Source of the DNA: Actinomycetes bacterium
GTDB taxonomy: Bacteria > Actinomycetota > Actinomycetes > Propionibacteriales > Propionibacteriaceae
NCBI GenBank assembly: GCA_030426725.1
Contig: JAUHXZ010000014.1
Location: 1 to 48,422, forward strand
DNA: 48,422 nt
Direction of reading: 5' to 3'
Position numbers and translations under genes: made by a program. The notes below the pieces were generated by a model that did not search any database, was not told the DNA's origin, and saw only the letters and a list, made by a program, of their open reading frames with translations. Numbering within the stretch: the first letter of the stretch is position 1; every line of letters starts with the position of its first letter. Shown one piece after another: positions 9,103 through 17,559 of this stretch.

Positions 9103-11665
9103 GGAGATCGGGGACCTGCTCCCCGAGAAGCCGCAAGTGAGGCTGAGGATCTACGCGTGGACACCTAAGGATCCACCGTCGGACTACACCGGGCTCATCA
9201 AGGTCGGACAGACCGCCAAGGCCGACGTCAACGAGCGGATACGCGAGTCGCAGGGGCAGATGCAGCAGGCATACACACTGCATGTCGACGAGCCCGCCGA
9301 CAGAGTCGATGGGACGTTTTTCCGAGACCGCGATGTTCGTCACAGACTGGTTCAGAAAGGCTTCGAGAACCCGATCCTCGGTTCCTCCCGTGAGTGGGTG
9401 CGTTGCACCCCAGAGCAGGTGAAGACGGCCATCGCCGAGCTGCGGAACGGCCAAGCCTTGACCGGAACGCACCACGAGGCCTTCGCCATGCGGCAGGAAC
9501 AGGTCGACGCCGTCGACAAGGCCTTCGGCTACTACCACTCGATCTGGGCCGAGGACTCGAACTCCGTCCCCAGGTTCTTGTGGAACGCGAAGATGCGCTT
9601 CGGAAAGACCTTCGCCGCCTACCAGCTCGCCAAGAGGCTAGGGGCCAAGCGTGTGCTAGTGGTCACATTCAAACCCGCCGTGGAGGATGCCTGGCAGACA
9701 GACCTGGAATCCCACGTCGACTTCGACGACTGGCAGTACCTGTCGAAGACCGCCGCCACCGCCCCCGCAACAGTGGACGCTTCCAGGCCCTTGGTCTACT
9801 TCGGATCCTTCCAGGACCTGCTCGGCCGAGACACGAAGACCGGGTTGATCAAGGCCAAGAACGAGTGGCTCCACCTCATCAACTGGGACCTAGTCATCTT
9901 CGATGAGTACCACTTCGGCGCCTGGCGGGAGAGCGCAAAGGAACTGTTCGAAGGCGAGGACGCCAGCATCGCCAAGAAGGAAATAGACGCCGAGTTCAAC
10001 GATGGCCTCAACACCTTCGAAGAAGAGCTCGACGAACTGGGCAGCGACGAGAGCGACTTCCTCCCCATCACCACCAGAGCCTACCTCTACCTGTCAGGCA
10101 CACCATTCAAGGCGCTGGCAACGGGCGAGTTCATCGAGGAACAGATCTTCAACTGGACGTACACTGACGAGCAACGCGCCAAGGCAGAGTTCGCCGAGGC
10201 GCACCCGGCAGAGCGGAACCCGTATGGGGCGCTGCCAGAGATGCGGCTGCTGACTTACCAAATGCCCGACGAACTCATTGCCGTTGCCAGGCAGGGCGAG
10301 TTCAACGAGTTCGACCTCAACGCTTTCTTCGCCGCCACTGGCAGCGGCGGAGCGGCGGAGTTCACGCACAAGGACGACGTCCAGAAGTGGCTCGACATCA
10401 TCCGCGGCTCCCACCTGCCGACGCAGACTGACGCGATGAAGATGGGCACCCGCCCACCCTTCCCGTATTCCGACGTCCGGCTCTTGCCCTACCTGCAGCA
10501 CTCGTTCTGGTTCCTCCCCAGCGTCGGCGCCTGCGAAGCAATGGCCAACCTCCTCGCCGAGAACCAGAACGTGTTCTGGCATGACTACAAGGTGCTCCTC
10601 GTCGCCGGCCCGTCAGCCGGCATCGGGCTCGACGCTCTCCCGCCGGTGCGTCACGCGATCGGCGATGGACAGGAGACCAAGACCATCACCCTGTCGTGCG
10701 GCAAACTCACCACGGGCGTCACCGTCAAGCAGTGGAGTTCGATCCTTATGCTGCGCAACCTCAACTCCCCTGAGACCTACTTCCAGGCCGCGTTCCGGGT
10801 CCAGTCACCGTGGTCCATCACGAATCCCAACGGGGACAACCCCAAGGAAGAGGCCGTCATCAAGCCGGTGTGCTTCGTCTTCGACTTCGCGCCCACCCGA
10901 GCCCTGCGGCAACTCTCCGAGTACGGTCATGGCTTGGCTCCGGAGTCACCGAACCCGGAGAAGGCGATCGAGAACCTTGTCAGTTTCCTGCCGGTCCTGG
11001 CCTACGACGGCTCGAACATGACCCAGATTGATGCCGGCGCCATCCTGGACATCGCCATGTCCGGCACGTCTGCCACTCTGCTGGCAAGGAAGTGGGAGTC
11101 GGCGATGTTGGTCAACGTCGACAACGACACGCTTAAGAAGATCATGAGCGACCCCAAGGCCATGGCAGCCGTCATGAACATCGAGGGCTTCCGAGCCCTC
11201 GGCAGCTCCATCTTTGAGACCGTGGTCAACAAGTCCGAGTCGGTCAGCAAGACCAAGAAGGAACGCGGCGACGAACTCTCCAAGACAGAGAAGAGGGAAC
11301 TCACCGTTGAGGAGAAGCAGTACAAGTCGATGCGCAAGCAGATCCAGGAGAAGCTCATCAAGTTCGCCACCCGCATCCCTGCGTTCATGTATCTGACCGA
11401 CTTCCGCGAGAACACCCTCCATGACGTGATCACCAAGCTCGAACCCGGCCTGTTCAAGAAGGTCACCGGCCTGACCGTAGAAGACTTCCACCTCCTCGTC
11501 AGCCTTGGGGTCTTCAACTCCACCCACATGAACCAGGCCGTCTTCGCCTTCCGTCGGTACGAAGACGCCTCCCTTTCTTACACAGGCATCAACTCCCACA
11601 AGGGCCTGCGCCATTACGGTCTCTATGACACCGTCGTGGCGCTAGATGCCGCTGCGGGATCCTGA
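9095..11665 (+). CDS. GIY-YIG/T5orf172-helicase fusion, restriction-type subunit
   Basis: 856-residue protein, probably the restriction (R) arm of the operon. The N-terminus has IYAWT ... GLIKVGQT (about 34-40), as in GIY-YIG/T5orf172 domains. It is followed by an SF2 helicase: Q-motif region near MRQEQVDAV, unusual Walker A NAKMRFGKT (about 164-172), DEYH box VIFDEYHFGAW (about 268-278), YLSGTPFKA (about 333-341) and motif VI-like FQAAFRVQSPW. A Lys/Glu-rich coiled segment (SVSKTKKERGDELSKTEKRE) and a helical C-terminus follow. It overlaps the methylase gene by 8 bases. Family knowledge: such fusions travel with Eco57I-type methylases; the DNA-cleaving role is inference. Confidence 0.8.
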   Translation: MTKEIGDLLPEKPQVRLRIYAWTPKDPPSDYTGLIKVGQTAKADVNERIRESQGQMQQAYTLHVDEPADRVDGTFFRDRDVRHRLVQKGFENPILGSSREWVRCTPEQVKTAIAELRNGQALTGTHHEAFAMRQEQVDAVDKAFGYYHSIWAEDSNSVPRFLWNAKMRFGKTFAAYQLAKRLGAKRVLVVTFKPAVEDAWQTDLESHVDFDDWQYLSKTAATAPATVDASRPLVYFGSFQDLLGRDTKTGLIKAKNEWLHLINWDLVIFDEYHFGAWRESAKELFEGEDASIAKKEIDAEFNDGLNTFEEELDELGSDESDFLPITTRAYLYLSGTPFKALATGEFIEEQIFNWTYTDEQRAKAEFAEAHPAERNPYGALPEMRLLTYQMPDELIAVARQGEFNEFDLNAFFAATGSGGAAEFTHKDDVQKWLDIIRGSHLPTQTDAMKMGTRPPFPYSDVRLLPYLQHSFWFLPSVGACEAMANLLAENQNVFWHDYKVLLVAGPSAGIGLDALPPVRHAIGDGQETKTITLSCGKLTTGVTVKQWSSILMLRNLNSPETYFQAAFRVQSPWSITNPNGDNPKEEAVIKPVCFVFDFAPTRALRQLSEYGHGLAPESPNPEKAIENLVSFLPVLAYDGSNMTQIDAGAILDIAMSGTSATLLARKWESAMLVNVDNDTLKKIMSDPKAMAAVMNIEGFRALGSSIFETVVNKSESVSKTKKERGDELSKTEKRELTVEEKQYKSMRKQIQEKLIKFATRIPAFMYLTDFRENTLHDVITKLEPGLFKKVTGLTVEDFHLLVSLGVFNSTHMNQAVFAFRRYEDASLSYTGINSHKGLRHYGLYDTVVALDAAAGS

Positions 11666-11685
11666 CACACATGGAAGGAGAGGGT

Positions 11686-12579
11686 ATGCCAACCCGGGTG
11701 TTAGTGACCGACCTCGACAACACGGTGTGGGACTGGTTCGCGGCCTGGTACGGCTCCTTCGCCCCCATGCTCGAAGAACTGGTTCGCGCTTCCGGAGTGT
11801 CGCGCGACATTCTTGAAGCTGAGATCCACGAGGTTCACCAGCGCCGAGGGACCGTCGAATATTCCAACCTGCTAGACGAGCTCCCCTCGCTCCGGAAAGC
11901 ACTACCGGTGGTGCTGGAGCACGAGGATCGCGCCGTTTGGCGTCACTACCAATCCGCCCTCGACATCTTGCGCTCCGGGCGCCGGGCGAACACCTTGCTC
12001 TATCCGGGTGTGCTGGATACCCTGACGAGGATTAAGGCCGCAGGCATGACCGTCATTGCGTATACGGAGTCATTGGCCTACTGGACCGAGTGGCGCATTC
12101 GGCACACAGGTCTGGATGGGATCATTGACGTGCTCTACTCGTCGCCCGATCACGATCTTCCCTTGGGCATGTCAACTGAAGACTTGCGCTCCAGGCCAGA
12201 TGACTACTACGGACTAGAGCGGACACAGCAGCGCCATGTCCAGCGCGGGGTGCTGAAGCCCAACCCCGAGGTGCTCCTCCAAATGCTGGGGAATCATGGT
12301 TTCCGATCCTCCGAAGCCGTCTACATTGGAGACAGCCTCATGAAAGACATCGCAATGGCGCAAGCCGCTGGGGTGCTGGATGTTCATGCAAAGTTCGGCG
12401 AGGCCCAGATGCGCTCCGAGTATGAGCTGCTTAGGAGGGTCACCCATTGGTCGAGGCAGGATGTCGAACGTGAACGTGAACTCATCGCAATGAACCCCAC
12501 CATTCTGCCTACCTACACGTGTGAAAGCAACTATTCCGAACTTCTCGTGATCCTGGGATTGGAGACGACACATGGCTGA
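11686..12579 (+). CDS. HAD-superfamily phosphatase
   Basis: 297-residue HAD hydrolase, cytosolic. All four motifs are visible: I TDLDNTVWDW (nucleophile D9, acid D11), II AYTES, III Lys in GVLKPNPEVL, and IV YIGDSLMKDIAMA. A helical cap follows motif I. Start: ATG 11686 follows AAGGAG by five bases; an ATG at 11671 lies upstream of that ribosome site and is rejected. It begins 20 bases after the helicase stop, so it may belong to the same transcript, and its 3' end overlaps the next gene (membrane protein) by 8 bases. Substrate unknown. Position between two defence modules and coupling to a membrane protein suggest a two-gene unit (see findings). Confidence 0.85.
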   Translation: MPTRVLVTDLDNTVWDWFAAWYGSFAPMLEELVRASGVSRDILEAEIHEVHQRRGTVEYSNLLDELPSLRKALPVVLEHEDRAVWRHYQSALDILRSGRRANTLLYPGVLDTLTRIKAAGMTVIAYTESLAYWTEWRIRHTGLDGIIDVLYSSPDHDLPLGMSTEDLRSRPDDYYGLERTQQRHVQRGVLKPNPEVLLQMLGNHGFRSSEAVYIGDSLMKDIAMAQAAGVLDVHAKFGEAQMRSEYELLRRVTHWSRQDVERERELIAMNPTILPTYTCESNYSELLVILGLETTHG

Positions 12580-13177
12580 CTCCGTCGCAACTACATCGCC
12601 TGCAAGCGACTCGGTGAGCGACTGTCCGATCGTCGCCCTAAGCCCCGAAGACACTGTCCGCTTCTACCTGGACTTGTACAAGACGTCTGTCGATGTGCAG
12701 AAGCACTTCAATGACATCGAGTGGAAGATCCGCGGATTAGCACTGACGGTTGCGACGTTCGCGCTCGGAGCCGCCGGCGTCGCAGCCCAGCGCGGCACGA
12801 CGGTCGGGCCAGTGAGCCTTGCAGCTGGTGTGCTCCTACTCGGCCTAATGCTGTGGTATGCCTTCTACTTCGTAGACCGCTACTGGTACCACCCGCTCCT
12901 CAAGGGCGCAGTCGACCAGAGCCGTGTCTACGAGCAGGAGTTGGCCCGCTATCTTCCGCTGGCCAACATGACGGGCCTCATCTCCGAGCGAAGCGCTCAG
13001 GAAGCCAGCTGGCTGCTCCGAAGACTCTCTGGCACCACAAGCCCCGACCAGAAGATGCACTCAGATGACAAGCTGCGATGGTTCTACCGCGTGGGTGCGT
13101 TGACCCTCCTCGCCGGAGCGGTGGGCCTACAAATCGTCGCCATGATCCCTACACCCGCGTTGACGGGTGGGTCCTGA
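12572..13177 (+). CDS. Three-pass membrane protein coupled to the HAD gene
   Basis: 201-residue protein of no family I can name. An N-terminal soluble segment of about 45 residues (SPEDTVRFYLDLYKTSVDVQ) leads to hydrophobic helices at about 48-68 (GLALTVATFALGAAGVA), 76-98 (AAGVLLLGLMLWYAFYFV) and 173-191 (VGALTLLAGAVGLQIVAMI). A cytosolic helical region lies between helices 2 and 3. The start ATG overlaps the HAD gene's end and GGAG lies nine bases upstream. Architecture resembles small membrane effectors in defence operons, but this is inference. It could equally be a housekeeping membrane protein. Confidence 0.7.
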   Translation: MADSVATTSPASDSVSDCPIVALSPEDTVRFYLDLYKTSVDVQKHFNDIEWKIRGLALTVATFALGAAGVAAQRGTTVGPVSLAAGVLLLGLMLWYAFYFVDRYWYHPLLKGAVDQSRVYEQELARYLPLANMTGLISERSAQEASWLLRRLSGTTSPDQKMHSDDKLRWFYRVGALTLLAGAVGLQIVAMIPTPALTGGS

Positions 13178-13408
13178 GAGTCATGCGCCAGGAGTCTCCA
13201 CGGTTGACGAGTGCCAGCCACCATGCAGGAGGGGCGGCGCAGGGATCAGGTTCGTCGCGACGTGTTTGGCACAACAGCCCAACGGCTCCGACATGGTTCC
13301 CGCAGTCTCCGTCCCAGGCCTCATGCCCACGTTCGTCGACATGCATCTGACCATCGCGACAGCGTGCCGGATGGCGGGGCTGAGAGGCAATAGAGAGGAG
13401 GGACGCAG

Positions 13409-14680
13409 ATGCTGATTGCGTTTGGGGAGTCACCGGACAACACCGAGGTGACGTTCGCTGAGGGACGGCTACCGACGCGGACCTATGTGAGCAAGAGCTT
13501 CAACGCCATGTTCGGCCGGGACGCTGGCCATCCGACCCGCTACATTCACCGGGTCTTTGATGAGGCCGTTACTTCTGACGACGACGAGTGGGATTGGACG
13601 AGCGAAGTGGTCTACACAACTCCTGGTGGGCGCAAGCAGATCGAGCTTCAGGTGGCGCGGACTGCGGGGGCCGTTCGCAAGATCCGGATTCAGAAGGTCC
13701 CAACATCCGGAGACCTGACGAAGCTGGTGCAGATTCTTGAGTTGGATAGAGAACAGTCAGCCCGCCTGCTCGCCATGTTGAGGGCCATCGACTCGATCCC
13801 AATCGAGGGAGAACGGACCATCCGTGTCGACGACGACCTTCTGCGGCAACTGTTCGAAGACCCGACAGCGATCCAGGCTGTGTACGACAGCGACCCAGAG
13901 AGCTTCCGTGCACTAATCGAGTCGGACGCCGAAGCCCGGGATGTGATCGCTCTGCAGCGTCGGCGCGAGGTGGTTGCCACGATGAAGCTGTGGCTCGATG
14001 ACGACGATTCCTTCCAGCAGGCATCCGAAGAAGCCGGCGGCCCTGAACGTGCATGGCAAGAACTGCTTGAGGGCAACCCGTGGGTATTGGGCACCGGACT
14101 CGCCGGGCAGTTCCTCACTTCCTGGGACGACACAAAGCTGGAGCAGACCGTAGTAGGGCGGAGCATCAAGGGGCCCGGGAAGCGGGTCGATGCGTTACTG
14201 CGAACAGCCGGCGTTGTGCGATCTCTTGTATTCGCTGAGATCAAGCATCACAAGACCGCACTGCTGGCTGAGGAGTACAGGTCTGGCTGCTGGCGCCCAT
14301 CGAACGACGTCGCGGGTGCGGTGGTCCAGGTTCAACAGACCGTGCATCTGGCAGTGCGCGACCTGGGGACCGACTTCAAGCTCGATGAAGCTGATGATGG
14401 GTCGATGCTTGCCACCGGCACCTTCATTCTTCAGCCTCGCTCCTTCGTGATCGTCGGATGCCTCAGCCAGCTGACTGGCGAGAGTGGCGGGCCGATTCTG
14501 GACAAGGTGCGCAGCTTCGAACTCTTCCGGCGAAACCTTCATGAGCCCGAGATACTGACCTTCGACGAACTCCTTGCCCGGGCCGAGTGGCAAGTCGAGC
14601 AAGCTGAATATGAGGCCCAACTCGACGGGCGAGAGCGCGAGGAGGACATCGACACATCGACGGGAGAGGTAACGAGCTGA
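13409..14680 (+). CDS. sduA: Shedu-type nuclease SduA (DUF4263)
   Basis: 423-residue Shedu protein, a single-gene anti-phage nuclease with a PD-(D/E)XK core. Seen in the C-terminal half: ERAWQELLEGNPWVLG, KRVDALLRTAG (Asp about 261), LVFAEIKHHKTALL (E-x-K, about 276-278), EEYRSGCWRPS, and AVVQVQQTV, which together are the DUF4263 signature. The N-terminal 200 residues are a variable helical/beta region expected to sense or regulate. GAGGAGGG precedes ATG 13409. A 231-bp non-coding gap separates it from the membrane protein, so it probably has its own promoter. No obvious lesion, so it should be functional. Confidence 0.9.
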   Translation: MLIAFGESPDNTEVTFAEGRLPTRTYVSKSFNAMFGRDAGHPTRYIHRVFDEAVTSDDDEWDWTSEVVYTTPGGRKQIELQVARTAGAVRKIRIQKVPTSGDLTKLVQILELDREQSARLLAMLRAIDSIPIEGERTIRVDDDLLRQLFEDPTAIQAVYDSDPESFRALIESDAEARDVIALQRRREVVATMKLWLDDDDSFQQASEEAGGPERAWQELLEGNPWVLGTGLAGQFLTSWDDTKLEQTVVGRSIKGPGKRVDALLRTAGVVRSLVFAEIKHHKTALLAEEYRSGCWRPSNDVAGAVVQVQQTVHLAVRDLGTDFKLDEADDGSMLATGTFILQPRSFVIVGCLSQLTGESGGPILDKVRSFELFRRNLHEPEILTFDELLARAEWQVEQAEYEAQLDGREREEDIDTSTGEVTS

Positions 14681-14781
14681 TCGGCAACCCGACGAAAGGC
14701 GGCTCGGAAATGGGCCGGCTGCCTCTGGGAGGTAGAGTAGGTCGCACAATCCCTCGGCTATGTCGGTCTTTCTTGATCGTC

Positions 14782-15645
14782 CTACCCCACACCGTGGCCC
14801 GTTCGGACACCCACTGCCGAGGCGAAGCCCGGCAGGTGCTTGGGAAATGCCAAGCCTAACCATTCCATGGTCGCTCCAACGGCCACCGCATGGCACGGAT
14901 GCATGTGTCTATGTGCCCATCCTTTGAATTCCATCCCGCAGGCGAACCTTGGACCTGAAGTGGTCACTTTCTGACTTGCATGATCCAAGAGCTGGCCCAA
15001 GCCCGAGCCCTCAGCGTGGGCCGTCGATGACATCCGTGAGTATAGGTTCACCCCGGTCCTACCGACGAACTCGCTCACAACGTCATCCACCAGCGCTGAC
15101 ATGGCCGGCTTGCCCGTCCCTAGTACATAGCGCTGGCCCGCCCGCCGGGTCGAACGGACGGGATACCCGGCGTTGTTAGCCTGTTCGGCCGTCGCCTGCA
15201 GCAGTGACCACCCCTCCGAAATAACTTGGTCCAATGAGCTGTCCTCTGTCCTCTTTTGCAGTTGCTCTAGTTGGCGAATCGTGGATTCGGTCTGAGTGAG
15301 GTAGACGGTGATGGCTCGCCTCGCCCTCTCGTCCGGGTCAATCGCGCAATCCCCGAGCCAGTACAGATCGGCTGCGCACTCCAAGAGGCCTCGAGCCACT
15401 GCGTTGCTCGAGAAGGGTCGGCCTGGTCCGAGGCTAAGGAGACTCGCATATGCGTCGGCGATTGCCACGATGAGCATCGTGCAGTGATGTGGAAGCTCGG
15501 ACAGGAAGTGAGAACGGAGGTGGTCAGCGGACGCGATTTCACGGCCGAGGCTACTGTCTTCGAGTACCTCCCGCTCGATCCCGTCGTCGCCTGACACCGC
15601 AGCGACAAAGGCCCGTGCAACTGCGGGAAGTGAATCCAAGTCCAT
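14782..15645 (-). CDS. Hypothetical helical protein
   Basis: 287 residues from the chosen ATG (MDLDSLPAVARAFVAA). Largely alpha-helical, with hydrophobic segments such as CTMLIVAIADAYASLLSL, then ARGLLECAADLYWLG and a conserved-looking MSSTAHAEG. The pattern of helices with a late S-x-x-x-H is faintly like DUF5677/HEPN-type proteins, but I cannot assign it. The frame stays open upstream to 15864, where it becomes Arg/Pro-rich and unlikely to be translated. No clear ribosome site precedes the start. It is convergent with sduA. Function unknown. Confidence 0.5.
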   Translation of the reverse strand: MDLDSLPAVARAFVAAVSGDDGIEREVLEDSSLGREIASADHLRSHFLSELPHHCTMLIVAIADAYASLLSLGPGRPFSSNAVARGLLECAADLYWLGDCAIDPDERARRAITVYLTQTESTIRQLEQLQKRTEDSSLDQVISEGWSLLQATAEQANNAGYPVRSTRRAGQRYVLGTGKPAMSALVDDVVSEFVGRTGVNLYSRMSSTAHAEGSGLGQLLDHASQKVTTSGPRFACGMEFKGWAHRHMHPCHAVAVGATMEWLGLAFPKHLPGFASAVGVRTGHGVG

Positions 15646-15939
15646 GGGACCAGCGTGCACCACCAGACGTCCACTACTGCCAACAGGGTGCCACCGCGCG
15701 AGCGATGCGGCGAGACCCGGCCACGGGGTACTTGCGGTGAGCCACCGTGCAAGAGCTGTCGATCGCCGCACACACGCACGCAGTAGTCCACGCGGATGTG
15801 CTGGCGCAGACTGGTCCGCGATACCAGTGGACGTCGCGGATGTCCGAGGCGGATGCTCCCACACGCTCGACGCGCACGCATCTGGGGGAGCGCGATCAGA
15901 CGCGACAGCGTCGGAACCGACGCCCCACCGCCACCGTCT

Positions 15940-17559
15940 CCCTCGGCCTCCCGCCCGCCACCGCCACCACCCGCTTCACCAAGCCCGAACCCGTCAGCGA
16001 CGAAGAGCTCCTCGACAGCTTCGACCACCCCAGGGCCCAGATGGGCTTCGCCAAGCTAGCCGGCGCCGAGGAACTCCGCCGGGTCATCACCGGCGGCGAC
16101 TTCTCCGCCTGGCGGATCTTCCTCCACCCGCAGCAGCGCCGGTGGGTGAAGGGTGGCTGGAACGGGCCCTACCGGATCTCCGGCGGCACCGGCACCGGCA
16201 AGACCGTGGTGGTGGTCCACCGGGCGCGACGCCTGGCCGCCGAGGATCCTGGCGCCGCCGTCGTGGTCACCACGTTCACCACCAACCTGGCGGCCGAGCT
16301 CTCCCGCAGCCTCGAACGCCTCGACCCCGACCTGCGCTTCACCGACCAGCTCGGCGCGCCCGGCCTGCATGTCAAGGGCATCGACGCGCTGGCCCGCGCC
16401 GTGCTGACCGCGGCCGGGGCGGACGTGAGCGCAGCCGTCGCTACTGTCCTCGGGGTGGGGCGCACGGATGTGTCCGGCCGCACCGACGGCGACGCCGCCT
16501 GGCGCCAGGCCGTCCTCCGGGCCGGCGAGGGGCTCGGCGAGAAGCTCTGCAAGCCCGCGTTCCTGCAGGCCGAGTACGAGATGGTGATCCTGCCCAACCG
16601 CCTCACCTAGCTGGCCGACTACCTCAAGGTGGCTCGGGCCGGACGCGGGGTGAGGCTGTCGCGGGCGGGGCGCAAGGCGGTGTGGGCGGTGGTCGAGGCG
16701 TACCGCGGAGCCGCTCGTGAGGCCGGCACGCTCGACTTCGCCGAGGCCGCCTCCATCGCCGCCGCCCACCTCGAGGCAACGGGGGAGCGCCCCGCGTGGC
16801 GTGTGCTGGTGGACGAGGGGCAGGATTTCAAGCCGTGCCACTGGCAGCTGGTCCGCGCCCTGGCCCCGAGGCGTCAGACGACATCTTCATCGCCGAGGAC
16901 GCCCACCAGCGGATCTACGGGCAGCGGCTGATGCTGTCGGCGTACGGCATCAAGACCCAGGGCCGCTCCCGGGGGTTGAAGCTGAACTACCGCACCACCG
17001 AGCAGAACCTGGCCTGGGCCGTGGGCGTGCTCACCGGCCAGCAGGTGATCGACTCCGACGGCGAGGCCGAGACCATGGCCAGCTACTACTCGGCGCGCAC
17101 CGGGCCGCGGCCGGTGGTGCGCTCCTTCCCGACGCTCACCGCCGAGCTCGACCATGCGGCGCAGCTGATCGACGGCTGGGTGAGGTCGGGCGAGGTGGCG
17201 CCTGAGACCATCGCGGTGCTGGTGCGGGACAAGGCGACGCGGGATCGTGTTGTCGCGGGGTTGGGGGAGCGGGGTGTGGACGTGCGCGCGCTCGATGCGG
17301 CGGCCGTCCGGCCCGGTCACCCGGTGGTGCTGACGATGCACCGAGCGAAGGGCACCGAGTTCACCCGGGTGCTGCTGCTGGGGTTGAGCAAGGAGTCGAT
17401 GCCGATTGGGTTGAAGGCCTACGACTTCGACGATGAGGACCTGAGCGAGGCCCAGCGCGGGAGCGGTCGTTGCTGTATGTGGCAGCGTCGAGGGCACGGG
17501 ACGAGTTGGTGGTCACCTACAGCGGCACGCCGTCGGCCCTGCTCCCAGCCTCCGCCTGA
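15940..17559 (+). pseudogene. UvrD/PcrA-like helicase, N-terminally truncated with three internal lesions
   Basis: Helicase homology begins near FTKPEPVSDEELLDSF and continues with FLHPQQRRWVKGGWNGP and Walker A SGGTGTGKTVVV. An in-frame TAG at 16608-16610 stands where CAG (Gln) is expected. Downstream, LVDEGQDF is followed by a -1 frameshift near 16869, after which the frame resumes as ASDDIFIAEDAHQRIYG, LNYRTTEQNLAW and TMHRAKGTEFTRVLL. A second frameshift near 17458 precedes ERSLLYVAASRARDELVV and the stop at 17557-17559. The usual N-terminal domain is missing. The nonsense codon and truncation favour real decay. The region 15646-15940 upstream holds only Arg-rich open frames and no recognisable gene. 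Confidence 0.8.

Noticed and set aside
13178..13408. Small genes in the gap before sduA
   Set aside because: Short frames have no good ribosome site or recognisable domain; the gap is more likely a promoter region.
6000..14680. Complete DISARM system
   Set aside because: Only a DrmD-like stump is present; drmA, drmB and drmC are absent and the methylases belong with the GIY-YIG-helicase.
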